A model generated the notes under the pieces. The model was not told where the DNA came from, made no database searches, and was given only the letters and a program-made list of their open reading frames with translations. Below, in pieces: positions 48,385 through 60,072 of a DNA stretch of 64,000 nucleotides. The translations under genes were made by a program, and so were the position numbers. This DNA is from Gigantopelta aegis. Its lineage: Eukaryota; Mollusca; Gastropoda; Neomphalida; Peltospiridae. Position 1 is the stretch's first letter. Each line of letters opens with the position of its first letter. The stretch covers positions 94,603,772-94,667,771 of the forward strand of contig NC_054704.1 in the NCBI RefSeq assembly GCF_016097555.1, written 5' to 3'.

Positions 48385-51300
48385 CCAATAACTGATCAGA
48401 ATGTATTCTAACTCTGTCGTCTCTGGCGGTTTCCGTCACTCCACGACAAAACCTATAGTGGTGTAGCAGTCCGTCGTCAGGGGAGACCAGATGGACCTTA
48501 AACCCAGCTCTGTACATGTCTTTGTCAATCAGGTGAATCCTGACCGCGGAGACTCGCTCGGATATCACGATCTGTTTGCTTCTTCTTTTCCATGGAAACT
48601 CTGTTTTGTCTCGACGTATTCGCAACAGCGGCGTCACGTCATACTTCTGAACGTCGGCAGAGTTCGAGAGACCGTCTGTATCCGGCTTCCATTCACTGTT
48701 AGTGCAGAAAAATGCATTCTGGAACAAAAGCGATCCAACATTTGGGAATTTTCTTTCAACACTCTTAATATAACTTCGCAAGTCGGCGTGTTTTTTAGGC
48801 ATTATTACTTCATCCAAGTCAGCGAACATGATGTATCTGGAGACGAACATGTTTCTGTACAGACAGTCGTTGTTTACAACATCTTGCCCGTAGTAATGAG
48901 CGTTTCGTACTGGCAGAGCCCAGTTTACAATCTCAAGCAGGCCATCGTTCACGTATGTGTCCAAAATGGTATTCACGTCCGGCGAAGCACTTGAGTAGTA
49001 AATAACAAATCGCTGCGCACCGAGAAGTCTGTTCGTTTCAATGATAGAGATGGTCTTATTCGTTTCTCTGAAGTTCGAATGTACCACGGGTATACACACG
49101 GTTATGTCCGTCCTTTTCCTGTCTGGGTATCTGACCTCTATGATGTTGGTGACATTTTTAAAATCATTTACAGTAACTGACACGGCAAAAGGTCTTTGTC
49201 CTTTCTTGACTGGACATGAGGTAATCGTACCAGTGTACCTACAAACAATGAATAATACAACGCATTAATTCCTTTAATTTTCAACATATGCATTATTCTT
49301 CAATTTTCAACAATCAACTATATTTTTCCTGGGCCAGTTTATAATTTTATTAAGGGCATTTTGTTGCATCTAAGTCATGCTTAAGATCTACAAACGTTCT
49401 TAAACTAATGATCAGTTACTGTACGTTATAAACAAAATTGTGCAACTAATAGAAAGAAAGAAGGAAATGTTTTATTTGACGACGCACTCAACACATTTTA
49501 TTTACGGTTATATGGCGTCAGACATATGGTTAAGGACCAGACAGATATTGAGAGTGGAAACCCACTGTCGCCACTTCATGGGCTACTCTTTTCGATTAAC
49601 AGCAAGGGAGTTTTTATATGCACCATCCCATAGACAGGATAGCACATACCACGGCCTTTGATGTACCAGTCGTGGTGCACTGGCTGGAGCGAGATGTAGC
49701 CCAATGGGCCCACTGACTGAGATTAAAGATGACACTATTTGAACATTTAAGCTGTGTGCACAGTGTAGACATCTAAACTGTTTACAATCAGGGGTGAGAG
49801 GTCGGGCTAGGCCTATTTCTCGTTCCTGCCAGTGTTCTACAGCTGGAGTAACAAGAACCGTGTAATGTATTATTATATATATGGGATCATTGTGCATACA
49901 CTTTAGATCCCTTGCTGCTAATCCAAATGAGTAGCCAATGGCGTGGCGGCAGCGTGTTTCCTCTCTCATTTTGTGAGTGGCCCTTAACCATATGTTTGAT
50001 ACCATGTAACAGTAATTGACATGTGTTGAGTACATTGTTAAAATTGTTATTCCTTATTGTATACAATGACTAAAATGTTTATAAACAACAATTACATGAC
50101 GCGGTGTAGCTCGACTTTCGAACTCTGTATTCGATGCTTTCCGTGAAATTTTTGAAATTTAATTAGATGTGCTGAGAAGCAATTTCCTGCATACTATAAA
50201 CATTGTTACAGTTTATCACAAATAATCAATTGCATTGTCTGCCCCTCCTACCCCCCACCTCATCTATCTCTCTTAAGAACGTTTTCAACCAAATCATAAT
50301 CTCGTGAGTGCTGCAAAACACAATGTTACCTTAACTTCATTGCCCATTTACTCTGCTCAAATTCAACACATTGACATTTGCAGATGGTATTTTTGTAAAT
50401 GTCAGTGATTATCTGATAATTTGACGCGCTCTGGCATCATGCATTATATTAATAATAAAAAATATATATATACAGTATATTAGTATGTATATGTAAACGT
50501 TGAAGAAGGTGTTGTAGTTCTGTTTAATAGTTTTTTGCAAATGTTACGTTTAATTCCTATTCAATCCTTGTTTTCTTTACATTTGCATGAAAACAAACCC
50601 AAACCCCGACAAGTTTTATATACAATATATCATCTAAAATGTACGAAGTTGACTTATTTCCATTTTACAAAATTCTCTGTATGTTTCGAATACAGGTTCG
50701 TTCTCCTATAAATAACTACGGCTAATCGCATAACAAAAGCATCACTCTATAGTGTGTTTCAAACTAATGTTGTTTTCCACCTTCCTAGCGGAATATATTG
50801 TAGTATGATCTATATTTAAGAAACAATTTGAAAACATAAGACAATAAACGGCGCGGATTCAGGCGGGGAGTCCAGGTGACACGCCTCCCTCTATTTTTGT
50901 CAAACAATATACAGTGTATATATATAGAATACACAACAAATGAAAACATTCTATCCACCTGTTGGAAAGCAACAACGGGTTTTGGGCCCCTGCTATTAAA
51001 CAAAACTTCTGGATCTGTGCTTGCTATGTCATTAATGTAATGTACTCATACAAAAATAAATATGCACGTGCAATCATAGATTATACTTCGAAAATAATAT
51101 GTTATTGACCATCGACTTGATATCTACAAGCAATGTTATAGTATTTTGGACATTCAGGGCCGTGTTTAGGGGATGGGCAAGTGGTGGAACCCCCCAAAAA
51201 ATCTGAACAATAGCTTTTTGGTTTACAAAATTGCTTTGCGCATTACAAAAAGTACAACTTCGTGCATTTTAAATGATGATTTGTATATAAAATATGTCGG

Positions 51301-54300
51301 GGTTGGCGTTTGTTTTCATGCAAATGTAAAGAAAACAAGTAATGAATAGGAATTAAACGTAACATTTGCAAAAAACTTAGGGTCTAAACAAATGAACAGG
51401 ACTATACAATCTAATTAAAATTAGCTCCACTATTACATGTGGACCTAAAGACAGCCAGTTGGAGCTCATGTCCACCAATCAAAACCTTACTTGCAGAATC
51501 CTGCCAGTGATTTAAAATAATTTGAAAACATTCCGAATTATCCTGAGGGTATACGATATGTTTCGTGTGAATTACGAACGCCTTAAAACATGTTTTATTT
51601 TATAAAATAAATAATTTGTAATGTAAAACTGAAGACTGATTTAGTTGGGGTTTTTTTTTATAAATAAATAAAGAATTTTTAATGTAAAATTGAAGACTGA
51701 TAACGTATTGGTATGGTTCGCTGTACTGCGGCCACTAAAATAGACTCGCCCGATATTTTTATGCTCCCAAATAATGTTATAAAAGGCGAAGTGTGATTGG
51801 TCAATATTTAAATTATTATTTACAGACGAAATGTTACCTGGACATTGGGGACTACGCAGTGTTGTTAGTTTTAAATCACTGGCAGGATTCTGCAAGTAAG
51901 GTTTTGATTGGTGGACATGAGCTCCAACTGGCTGTCTTTAGATCCACATGTAATAGTGGAGCTAATTTTAATTAGATTGAGGACTATAGTAGATAATTCA
52001 GCGAGATTTTTACTCAATCCTTATATTATATATTCTTAATATATTTCTAAATCAGATCAAATAACGGAATTAAAAAGATGAATGAATGAATGAATGAATG
52101 AACTAAAGTGTAAGAAAGAAAGAATCTTTAACGACATCAAAGTGCTAAACAATACATCGGCTGTTGGGTTTCAAACAAAATTAATGTAAGTGTACGAATG
52201 AAATGATGATCAAAATAAATTATCACTAAAAATTCAAAAGTTAAATTAATATAGTGTTAAGAGCTGCACAAAACTACAAACATCACAGGTATCTATATTT
52301 ACATTTTAAAATAAAATTATGAATCTTGTAAAAAAAATAAAAAGATTCCACCATATTTTGTCTATATAAATTATCTTTCCTCGTCGGCTTCAGATCCTAT
52401 TACACTACATTATCAGTAGCCCCCCGAGAAATGGAAGTAAACACTAGAGATTACACTCTCAGGCGAGATTAAATTGGGTTTATCTCACTGCTCTTACTGT
52501 TTTGTCTGCTTATTTAAACACATTCTTTTTTCTCAAGAAGTCTATTTTTGATAACACATGCGTTGTTTACATATGTACGTGTGTTGGCAATTTCAAGACC
52601 TACGACTGGCTGCTCCTAGGTGATGACCAGGTCACTGGTGTCATGCAGCCAATAAAAAACAACACCGTTGAAATAGATTACACTGTGACGTATAGTTAAC
52701 CTGACAATCATATGTCTGTGACGCGTAAGTTAGCTACAAGTGCAACGGTTGTAAATAACTTTGGGTTGAAAAAGATGTTAAAATTTGCATAAAACCTGTT
52801 TTGTTTTTAGGATATGTAAGAAATAGAACAATACATTCGTGTCCTTTATATACGGTACCATGTATCTCACAACTCGTTATTTAAAAACGTATCATACTCG
52901 CTTTCGCTCGTTAGATACGTTTTAAAGGCATACTGTCACGGATTTCTCTTATTTCTCTAAAAATGGATGCTAAATAAAAATTACATTAATTGTTGGAAAC
53001 CAAATCTAGCTATCGCATCACCTTAACTGAACCATGATGGAGTGAAATCCATGTCAACCCTCTCGGCAATTTTAGTTTTTGAATTATGGACCATTGCCAT
53101 AATTCAATTATTTTTACAAAATGTCATTAATAAATGGAGTATGGTGGTTATGAAGATGGTTGAATAAAGTACATTTATGGACAAATCAAATAATTTTTGT
53201 TAAAGTAATACTTTGTTAGACCATTAAATAGGTCAGTAGTCTGTGACAATATGCCTTTAAAACAATTTATTGTGAGATAAATGGTATCTAACGGCCGCTC
53301 ATTTATTATTCTCTATATAATGTTCATTGTAATCATTTACAACAGAACAGAACAGAACAGAACTTTATTTACACTTATGGCCCCCATTCGGTGGCATCAG
53401 AGGAACATATATAATAATAAACATACAAATTGTCAAGATGATTTCAGGAATATATATACCACAATACAAACAGATGAGCAGCTAAATATTACAAACAGTT
53501 AAAATTACACGTAAGTCAAGAAGCACAAAATTGTGTGCTAATAATTGATATAAACTTACACAATTTTTTAAGAACACTAATACGTTTTGAGCTGAAGAGT
53601 TGTTGGAATTTGTATATATTTGATCTATTTACATAGTATTTGTTAAGATATTTTAATCTTTCTTGTCTAAATTTTTTGCATATAAATAGATAATGAAATT
53701 CATCTCCAACAATATTGCTATTACAAAGCGTACAGTTTCTATTTTCATATAAACTATTTGTCCACTTCCCCTTTTCAACTGGTAAAACGTGATTTGAAAT
53801 TCTAAATCGAAAAAATGTTGTGTACATTGTTTTATCCAGAATGTTAAAATATGATTCTAGTTCCAATTGTTCTTTAAATATTCTATAAGTAGTTCCTTTG
53901 CTGGTCGTAAAGATGTCATTTCTCCATGTTTGTAGATACTGATCAGACAGTCTTCTCTTCACAACTCTTTTTAACCACTCCACTGATTTAAATGACTGCT
54001 GGTCTCAAACGTTATTCAATCCAAGCTGGTAAAATATATATCTGATGTTAATTATCCATTTATAATGCGTACCGAATTGAATAAAATCGTAATACATTAT
54101 TTGGTAAGCCTTTACAGATGGTTTTAGGCTTTTAGCCGTTAACAGGCGTGACCAAAAGCAAATTATTCTTAGATGTATTTTCAGAGATAGAGGTGTTCTT
54201 CCATATTCACCATATAACATATATATTGGAGTACTTTTCCTGACAGGCGCTAAATATCGTAAGAATTGAATATGAAACTTTTCTATAATATTTATATTTT

Positions 54301-57300
54301 CAAATCCCAAAATTTCACAGCCATATAGTAATATAGGAACAACTATCACAGTGTAATCTATTTCAACAAACCTTTCAAAACTGACACATCTTAAAATTAA
54401 TCGGTCTTTATTTGTATTATTATTATTTAAAATGCAGAGAGACAATATAAGACTAAGACGATAATATGCTGGGAATACAAATTTAAATCGTCTGCTATTT
54501 GGTTTTTTCGGTGTTTATGAAATTAAATTACTTTCTCGATAAACTACACTCACTTGATCTCTAAACGTAACTGTATATTGATGGAACGAATTGAGGAATT
54601 AAGTCAACCGTGTTACCGCTATTCAGTCCCACATTATATCTTTGAATGTTATACAGACATTAAGACACTAATTATTTCTTTCTCTCGGTAAACGTTTGTG
54701 TACTTTTGAAGCCATGTTTCTAATGACAGCCAACCGCTGTTCTGGATTTGCGAATACATGTTCTTATCTTTCAGTGAACTAGTTTACTTTGTGTTGTTGG
54801 CGGATATAAACACTCGAACCAGACACACGATTAGACATCTGGCGACTCAGAAATCAGACGTGGACGTGGTGTAGCTCAGTGCTAGAAGGAAGGAAGTGTT
54901 TTATTTAAATACGCACTCAACACATTTTATTTACGGTATATGGTGTCGGACATAATATATTATGGTTAAGGATCACACAGATATTGAGAGAGGAACCCGC
55001 TATCGCCACTTCATGGACTACTCGTTTCGATTAGCTGCAAGGGATCGTTTATATGCACCATCCCACAGACAGTATAACACATACCACGGCCTTTGATATA
55101 TAACACTGGCTGGAGTGAGAAATAACCCAATGGGCCCACCGATGGGAATCGATCCCAGACCGACCGCGCATCAAGCGAACGCTTTACCACTGTGCTACGT
55201 CCCGCCCCCTCGGTGGTAGAATGCTGGCCGTTGAGGTGTAATGGGTTGAATGCTGGCCGTCGAGGTGCAATGGGTTGAATGCTGGCCGTCCAGGTGCAAT
55301 GGTTTGAATGCTGGCCGTCGAGGTACAATGGGTAGAATGCTGGCCGTCGAGGTGCAATGGGTTGAATGCTGCCCGTCGAGGTGCAATGGGTTGAATGCTG
55401 CCCGTCGAGGTGCAATGGGTTGAGGTGCAATGGGTTGAATGCTGGCCGTCGAGGTGCAATGGGTTGAATGCTGGCCGTCGAGGTGCAGTGGGTTCAATGC
55501 TGGCCGTCGAGGTGCAATGGGTTGAATGCTGCCCGTCGAGGTGCAATGGGTTGAATGCTGGCCGTCGAGGTGCAATGGGTTGAAATGCTGGCCGTTGAGG
55601 TGCAATGGGTTGCAGTATCTACCGCTCTCAACAGACTCCGTTTTTTTCCCGATCCAGCCAGCCGATTTCCATAAACGTTTTTAAACAAATTTTCATTCAT
55701 TTGAAGTTATTTTCGTGCTTGTATCCAATTAATGTTCAAGCACGCTGTCCTGGGCACATTTCTCTGCTATCTGGGCTGTGTGTCCAGGACAGTAAGTTAG
55801 TTGTTGGTGAGAGAGAGAAAAGAAGGTGTACTGGTCTTACACCTACCCACTGAGTCGTTAAAACTCACTCTGGGTGGGAGGCGGTACCAAGCTGCGAACC
55901 CAGTACCTACCAGCTGTATGTCCTACAGCTTAACCACGACACCACTGAGGCCGGTTATAAACTAATTTAACTGGTTCCAATAGTGGCCAATTGGTTTAAT
56001 GCGTAGCATAAAAACCAGTCTAGCTAGCGTTAGCACTTAACGGCTAGCTGAATTGATCTCAGTGCAGCATGGCTGGTACATCAAAGATTGTGGCATGTCC
56101 TGTCCTTTCTATGGGAAAATGAATATAAAAGATCCCTGCCTGCCTTATCGGTAGGAGTAGCCTGTATGATGGCAGCGGGTTTCATGTTTTTCTCTCTATC
56201 GATCAAATGTAAAAAAATAGTATGTTATGATACACACCAAATGGTCGTAGTTTAAAATGTGCTCATGTGTCGTCAAACAAATAATATCCTTTCATTTCCC
56301 GAAATTTGATCTTATTCTGTACTCGGCCGTTTGCGCTTGCCAGGCCTAGATCTGAACAAAAACAACGCTGGCCCTTATCTACTGGGTCTTTCGTTCAACC
56401 AATTTGAGTACCACTGACATAAATCTGTTAGCAGCTGTATTCAATTAGAATAGGTTTCACTACTACGAATCACCTCCCCCCCCCCCCCCCCCCCCTGGAA
56501 TTTATTATTTGATGCATATGGCTTACAGATACAAAAACATGTTGAAAAACAAAGGTTAGGCAAATTACTGGATCGTTACGAACTTTTTCACAAGCCATAA
56601 TTATATGTATCTATAGTCTGTCCCATCCTCCTACACAAATGTTTGTTTTGGTTGGGTTTTTTTTTTATAATTTCAGTTTAGTTTGATGTATGAAGAAAAG
56701 AAAAAGTGTTTTGAAACTAACAAAAACAATTACTTTTATTGTTAGTAATTTAGAAAACAATGGGCTCAGAAATGAATAACTTATAGTAAATTCCATGACA
56801 TGAAAAAGACGTTTCCTATGGGAAGGACTGTAACTGACGGGAATAAATTAAGAGGTTGTGTCACTGTATAATGTTCATTTGATTATTTCTTGTTCCAGCC
56901 ACTGCTCCACAACTGGTGTAACAAAAGCCGTGGTATGTGCCGTGGTATGCCTGGTGCCTATAAAATATCCCTTGCTGCTAATCAAAAAGAGTAGCCCATA
57001 GAGTGACAGCAGCGGGTTTCTATTAACCTTTGTGGTCCGACGCCATATAACCGTAGGTCCTAATTAAAGCGTGTTGAGTGCCATAGACGTGCGGGCTTCC
57101 ATTTTTGTAGGGGGTGAAGGCTGGGTTTTGCACGAATTAAACGAAAATGCCCGAATCTGGATGACAACATTTGTTCACATTAGCTTTATTACCAAACAGC
57201 TATATAGAGTTGCAAACGAATCACTACACATTTTTACGTGGATTACAACTAATTTTGAGGGTAGAATAATGGAAATACATGGTAAAAAAGGTCTCAGGTT

Positions 57301-57916
57301 AACACATTTTGCCCAAATATCTGTATCAATATTGCCCGAATTTGAGGTTTTGCTCCAGCCCCTCCCTGCTACCATGCCTCGTACATTTTTGTTGAGTGCG
57401 TCGGCAAATATATATATTTTTTAATTCTTTCTTTCTAAATTAATGAATACTTATAAATTACCTGTTTTTTCCACCAGAAATATATTTAATATCCCCAACT
57501 GATATTTCCGGTTTTCTGGTCGCACGAGTCTTCCATATGTAACAGCGTATTGAGACGGATCCGTTTAATCGTCGACTTAATCCCATAATGCGTATCTTCC
57601 AGGCGATCTGATCTCTGTACGCGGAATAAAGGTAGAAATCGCAGTTCTTGTCCGCAGTCTGCCAGTCCATGGCAACCAGTGTTCTCTGCGTCCATGCGGA
57701 GTAGGCTGGTATTTTACCCAGGTCAATCTGTTTACCATGTCCACACCGGAGATCACTTACTGTTTTAACTCTCTTCGGACTGTTCGGCGTGTGATGAAAG
57801 CTAATTTGAGTCTTCGTTCGTCTGTGATTTGTCAGCTGGATCAACAGCATTACGAAAAACGACGAAAAACTCGCAAGAATCAAAAGTTTTAAAAACAAGC
57901 AGTACGTACGGGACAT
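48341..57916 (-). CDS. GT92-family glycosyltransferase, copy B (2 exons)
   Basis: Exon 1 is 57916-57462 and exon 2 is 49238-48341, joined in phase 2 across an 8,223-bp GT/AG intron: YISGGKN, a split Arg, then YTGTITSCPVKKG. The product is 450 aa. The N-terminus has one hydrophobic anchor (LFLKLLILASFSSFFVMLLI is residues 7-26), as in a type II Golgi enzyme. The lumenal part has the GT92 landmarks seen in copy A: TAWDWQT-like AMDWQTADKNCDFYLYS, GAQRFVIYY, QDVVNNDCLY, the acidic motif DLDEVIMP, and DGLLHHYRF. The intron position and phase are identical to copy A, showing tandem duplication. The intron is packed with SINEs, MITEs and a LINE. The C-terminal 10 residues lie in a tandem repeat and differ from copy A. 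Acceptor and donor sugars are unknown. Confidence 0.92.
49451..49726 (-). mobile_element. SINE, head truncated
   Basis: TTTGACGACGCACTCAACAC tail through body to GGAGCGAGATGTAGCCCAAT. In the GT92 copy B intron. Confidence 0.8.
49810..50057 (+). mobile_element. Diverged SINE
   Basis: TATTTCTCGTTCCTGCCAGT body start, GGCGGCAGCGTGTTTCCTCT, tail ATGTGTTGAGTACATTGTTA. Confidence 0.7.
50530..51376. mobile_element. Element with ~126-bp terminal inverted repeats
   Basis: The arm 50530-50655 (GTTTTTTGCAAATGTTACGT...) is the near-exact complement of about 51250-51376. It is 847 bp, non-coding inside, with a possible CAGGGCCG MITE fragment at 51166. No target duplication was recognised. Its right end lies 31 bp from the Mutator-like MITE. 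Confidence 0.75.
51407..51979. mobile_element. Mutator-like MITE with ~105-bp TIRs and 9-bp target duplication
   Basis: The ends CAATCTAATTAAAATTAGCT and their complement extend for about 105 bp with very few differences. The 9-mer AGGACTATA flanks it at 51398-51406 and 51980-51988. Long TIRs with a 9-bp duplication are the hallmark of Mutator-like elements. It is 573 bp and non-coding. An older sibling is at 16876-17355. Confidence 0.9.
52080..52460 (-). mobile_element. SINE-like element with (ATTC)n tail
   Basis: GAATGAATGAATGAATGAA and TTAACGACATC tail, then ATACATCGGCTGTTGGG and ATGATGATCAAAAT blocks shared with 30090-30372. The head end is not clear. Confidence 0.5.
52560..52830 (+). 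repeat. Dispersed repeat R1, uninterrupted copy
   Basis: CTGGCTGCTCCTAGGTGATG, TAGATTACACTGTGACGTAT, CTGTGACGCGTAAGTTAGCT and TTTTTAGGATATGTAAGAAA in the same order as 29940-30480. An open frame over 52502-52699 (TYDWLLLGDDQVTGV) has no recognised homologue. Confidence 0.65.
52853..53291. repeat. Hairpin element split by a TTAA MITE
   Basis: The outer arms GTACCATGTATCTCACAA and TTGTGAGATAAATGGTATC pair, as do the inner AAACGTATC / GATACGTTT around ACTCGCTTTCGCTCGTTA. Its right arm is interrupted by 52926-53256. Confidence 0.75.
52926..53256. mobile_element. TTAA-flanked MITE (TIR AGGCATACTGTCACGGA)
   Basis: Ends AGGCATACTGTCACGGA and, on the minus strand, AGGCATATTGTCACAGA, flanked by TTAA at 52922-52925 and 53257-53260. 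It is 331 bp, in the right arm of the hairpin repeat. Confidence 0.85.
53340..54450 (-). mobile_element. 5'-truncated LINE (non-LTR retrotransposon), 3' end
   Basis: On the minus strand about 300 residues follow the reverse-transcriptase thumb: VPILLYGCEILGF, YGEYGRTPL, IICFWSRLL, then WLKRVVKRRLSD, FRFRISNHVLPVEKGKW and the Cys-rich CTLCNSNIVGDEFHYLFIC. One in-frame TGA at 54005-54007 separates two open stretches of the same frame. The 3' end is a (GTTCT)n repeat after AATAAA, with no long poly-A. The palm domain and endonuclease are missing. Tail form and C-terminal motif suggest a CR1/L2/Jockey-group LINE; the clade is not certain. Confidence 0.8.
54890..55207 (-). mobile_element. SINE, nearly full length
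   Basis: Tail ACGCACTCAACACATTTTAT, body, and head at 55207 (reverse complement GGGGCGGGACGTAGCACAGT). Its head end touches the 29-bp array. Confidence 0.85.
55207..55615. repeat. 29-bp minisatellite (~14 copies) at a SINE head
   Basis: The unit is AATGCTGGCCGTCGAGGTGC plus AATGGGTTG, with one short 18-bp unit near 55425. Because 29 is not a multiple of 3, the same array is open in several frames as HLDGQHSTHCTSTASIQPIA-like text; these are not genes. Confidence 0.95.
55700..55960 (-). mobile_element. CCGGCCTC-head SINE
   Basis: On the minus strand it begins AACCGGCCTCAGTGGTGTCG, has the TGGGTTCGCAGC B-box region, CAGTGGGTAGGTGTAAGACC and the GTCCAGGACA...GCACGAAAATAA 3' part. Confidence 0.8.
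56060..56295 (+). mobile_element. 5'-truncated SINE
   Basis: CATGGCTGGTACATCAAAGA, ATAAAAGATCCCTGCCTGCC, GATGGCAGCGGGTTTCATGT, tail TGTGTCGTCAAACAAATAA. Confidence 0.7.
56880..57412 (+). mobile_element. SINE interrupted by a 310-bp insertion
   Basis: Body GTTCCAGCCACTGCTCCACA onward; the tail GTGTTGAGTG | GTGCGTCG is split by 57081-57390. Confidence 0.8.
57081..57390. mobile_element. Insertion with 8-bp target duplication GTTGAGTG
   Basis: GTTGAGTG occurs at 57073-57080 and 57391-57398, where an intact SINE has it once. The insert starts CCATAGACGTGCGGGCTTCC. A GGGTGAAGGCTGGGTTTTGC block near the left and a complementary-like AGGTTTTGCTCCAGCCCCTC near the right suggest an inverted structure. 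8 bp fits hAT, but the ends do not show a hAT consensus. The open frame across it is not recognised. Confidence 0.65.
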
Positions 57917-58436
57917 TGTTAATGGCAGGTTTCAAATAAACCAAATACAGTTATTTTTAGTTGTGGCGCTCTTATTCAGCTATCATGCGCCTCGGAAATC
58001 CAAAACGTATCCAGCCTGTATAGTGGAACTGAATACAGTCCATCATTTTCTAATTTCTCATTTTAAAGGTACAGTCGCACGGAGTACAGGGTTCGTTATC
58101 TCTCATACTGAATTATAACTTGGCTAACTCGCTTACATGCAGGAATTCATGCAGGGTGGGTCTAGATGGTGGTGAAGGAGTCGAGCCATGCTCCCTCGAA
58201 AAATATATGTTAATAACTAAGCTGGTTTACCGTTTAACACGTGTTCTTCCATCTTACGACCGAGGTAATTCTATATCAATGTATACCATGATCTTAGAAG
58301 ATTCCAGTATGCAAGGTGCCGCAGAACAGGGGTCAACTGAGAAATGTTCTTAATTTCAGGTTGGGTGGGGTTGGGGCAATTTATCGATATTAAAACCAGT
58401 GGCCCTACATTTTAGGTAGTATAAAATGTATTCGGC

Positions 58437-58548
58437 TTTAATAAATTTGTTACCGTATGGTCAGCGTGGCTTTAATAATTTGTTACCGTATGGTCAGCGC
58501 GGCTTTAATAATTTGTTACCGTATGGTCAGCGCGGCTTTAATGTGTTT
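58437..58548 (+). repeat. 33-bp tandem repeat, three copies
   Basis: TTGTTACCGTATGGTCAGCG followed by TGGCTTTAATAAT-like sequence, three times. Confidence 0.9.
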
Positions 58549-58852
58549 TTATTACCCTACCACCACCTCAGTTCAAAATGCCCTGGCTACTTATACTCGA
58601 ACTTAAGAATTTGTCTCCTACGGCAATATTGTTTTTTCAATGCCGTGGATGAAACGGCCCACCGACAGCAATTTTGACCCTGCCGATGGCAACTGGTTTT
58701 TAAAAGTGACTTTTGTAGCAAATAAACATGACTGAAAGGCTAATTTGCTGTATATAGACATATTTCAAATGTACAAATGATATATACTGGCAGATAATGT
58801 TGAGGAGCTATACCGACGGCACAGAAGAGCCGTCGGTGATGCTCCCGACTTG

Positions 58853-58945
58853 CGGCAATTTTGTATATCTCAACAACGGCAATTGTGTACATCTCAACAA
58901 CGGCAATTGTGTACATCTCAACAACGGCAATTGTCGTCGATGCCG
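58853..58945 (+). repeat. 24-bp tandem repeat, about four copies
   Basis: CAACAACGGCAATTGTGTAC plus ATCT. It follows a short hairpin ACCGACGGC / GCCGTCGGT at about 58812-58837. Confidence 0.9.
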
Positions 58946-59777
58946 TCGTTAAGTTCGAGCTCTGTAGATTTACATTCGAAATTCTGCATACTTAATTTAA
59001 GATATATATTTGCAAGAACTTGTTACAGTTAATACAGTCACACGCAGACAGACACACACACACACACACTGGGAGAGAGGGGAGAGGGAGGGAGAGACCG
59101 AGGGGGGGGGGGGGGCACATTTTTGTAGCTTAATATTGAAAAGCATTCAAAATTATTTGCCCTTAATTTGTATAAACATTTGTTTTATTTCAGCTTGAAA
59201 AAATCTGGTGTTTTGTTACAACTTAAAAAGGCATTCAAGCGATAATTGTTCGAGTGTTTTACTGTAAATCCTACAGTTTATTGGGTGTGGCTAACTGAAC
59301 GGGACTGAGTTCGTGCCGTGGTGTAAAAAGATATTCGTTCTAGACAGTCTATTTCGAGTTAAATGTGATAGTTTTCGGTTTACTGTTAAAATAGAACGGG
59401 GCTTTTTTTCTTTTTTTTCTTGTGCCAATGTTTGCGCAAGTATAAAAAGGTAAACCGAGGGACAATAGAATTTCCGAAACTATGAAAGAAAGGCAAACAG
59501 TGATCACCACTACAACTGAGGGATACGGACTAGTACAGCCCAATTATACGACGCCCAGTGTTGTGTTTGTACGTGACTGTTCGGCGGGTTGCAGTATGAA
59601 ATGAGCACGAGCTCAGTGTAGTTGGCTCATATGACGCAAACACCCACGTGTGTTCAGCACTAACTACTTACTTAGATCCACTTTAGATCTCCGTGAGCAA
59701 GTGTAAGAATATTTAAAGGGGGGGGGGGGGGGGGGGGACGAACTATTCAGGGAAATGTTCGTTCAAGTTTATTTTGT

Positions 59778-60072
59778 ATAAATCACCACAAGAGCACCTT
59801 GATTGATTGATTGATTGATTGATTGATTCATTCATTCATTCATTAGTTAATCATCGGCTATTGATGTCAAAGATTTGGTCATTCTGACTCGTAGTCATCA
59901 GAGAAAACCGGCCTACAGCAAGGGATCTTTTATATGCACATACCACGGCATTTAACCAGTTGTGGTGTACTGGCTGGAACAGAGAGAGAAAAAAAAAGTT
60001 GAAAAGATCCACAGAGGTGAATCGATCCTGCGTCGCAAACACCTTTGGGGAACGATCAACTGCGCTAAATCC
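59778..60072 (-). mobile_element. SINE with (TTGA)n/(TTCA)n expansion in the tail
   Basis: Tail CACCACAAGAGCACCTTGA, a simple-repeat expansion near 59800-59845, body, and head with GAATCGATCCTGCGTCGCAA and GGAACGATCAACTGCGC. Confidence 0.75.

Noticed and set aside
48491-48994. 167-residue plus-strand open frame
   Set aside because: Antisense shadow of GT92 copy B exon 2.
49583-50035. 150-residue minus-strand open frame
   Set aside because: Built from two adjacent SINEs read through.
52502-52699. 65-residue frame with TYDWLLLGDDQVTGVMQP as a gene
   Set aside because: It is within the R1 repeat and the other R1 copies do not keep the frame.
55011-55605. Overlapping minus-strand frames rich in HLDGQHSTHCTS
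   Set aside because: All three frames of a 29-bp array are open at once, so it is repeat periodicity and not a coding gene.
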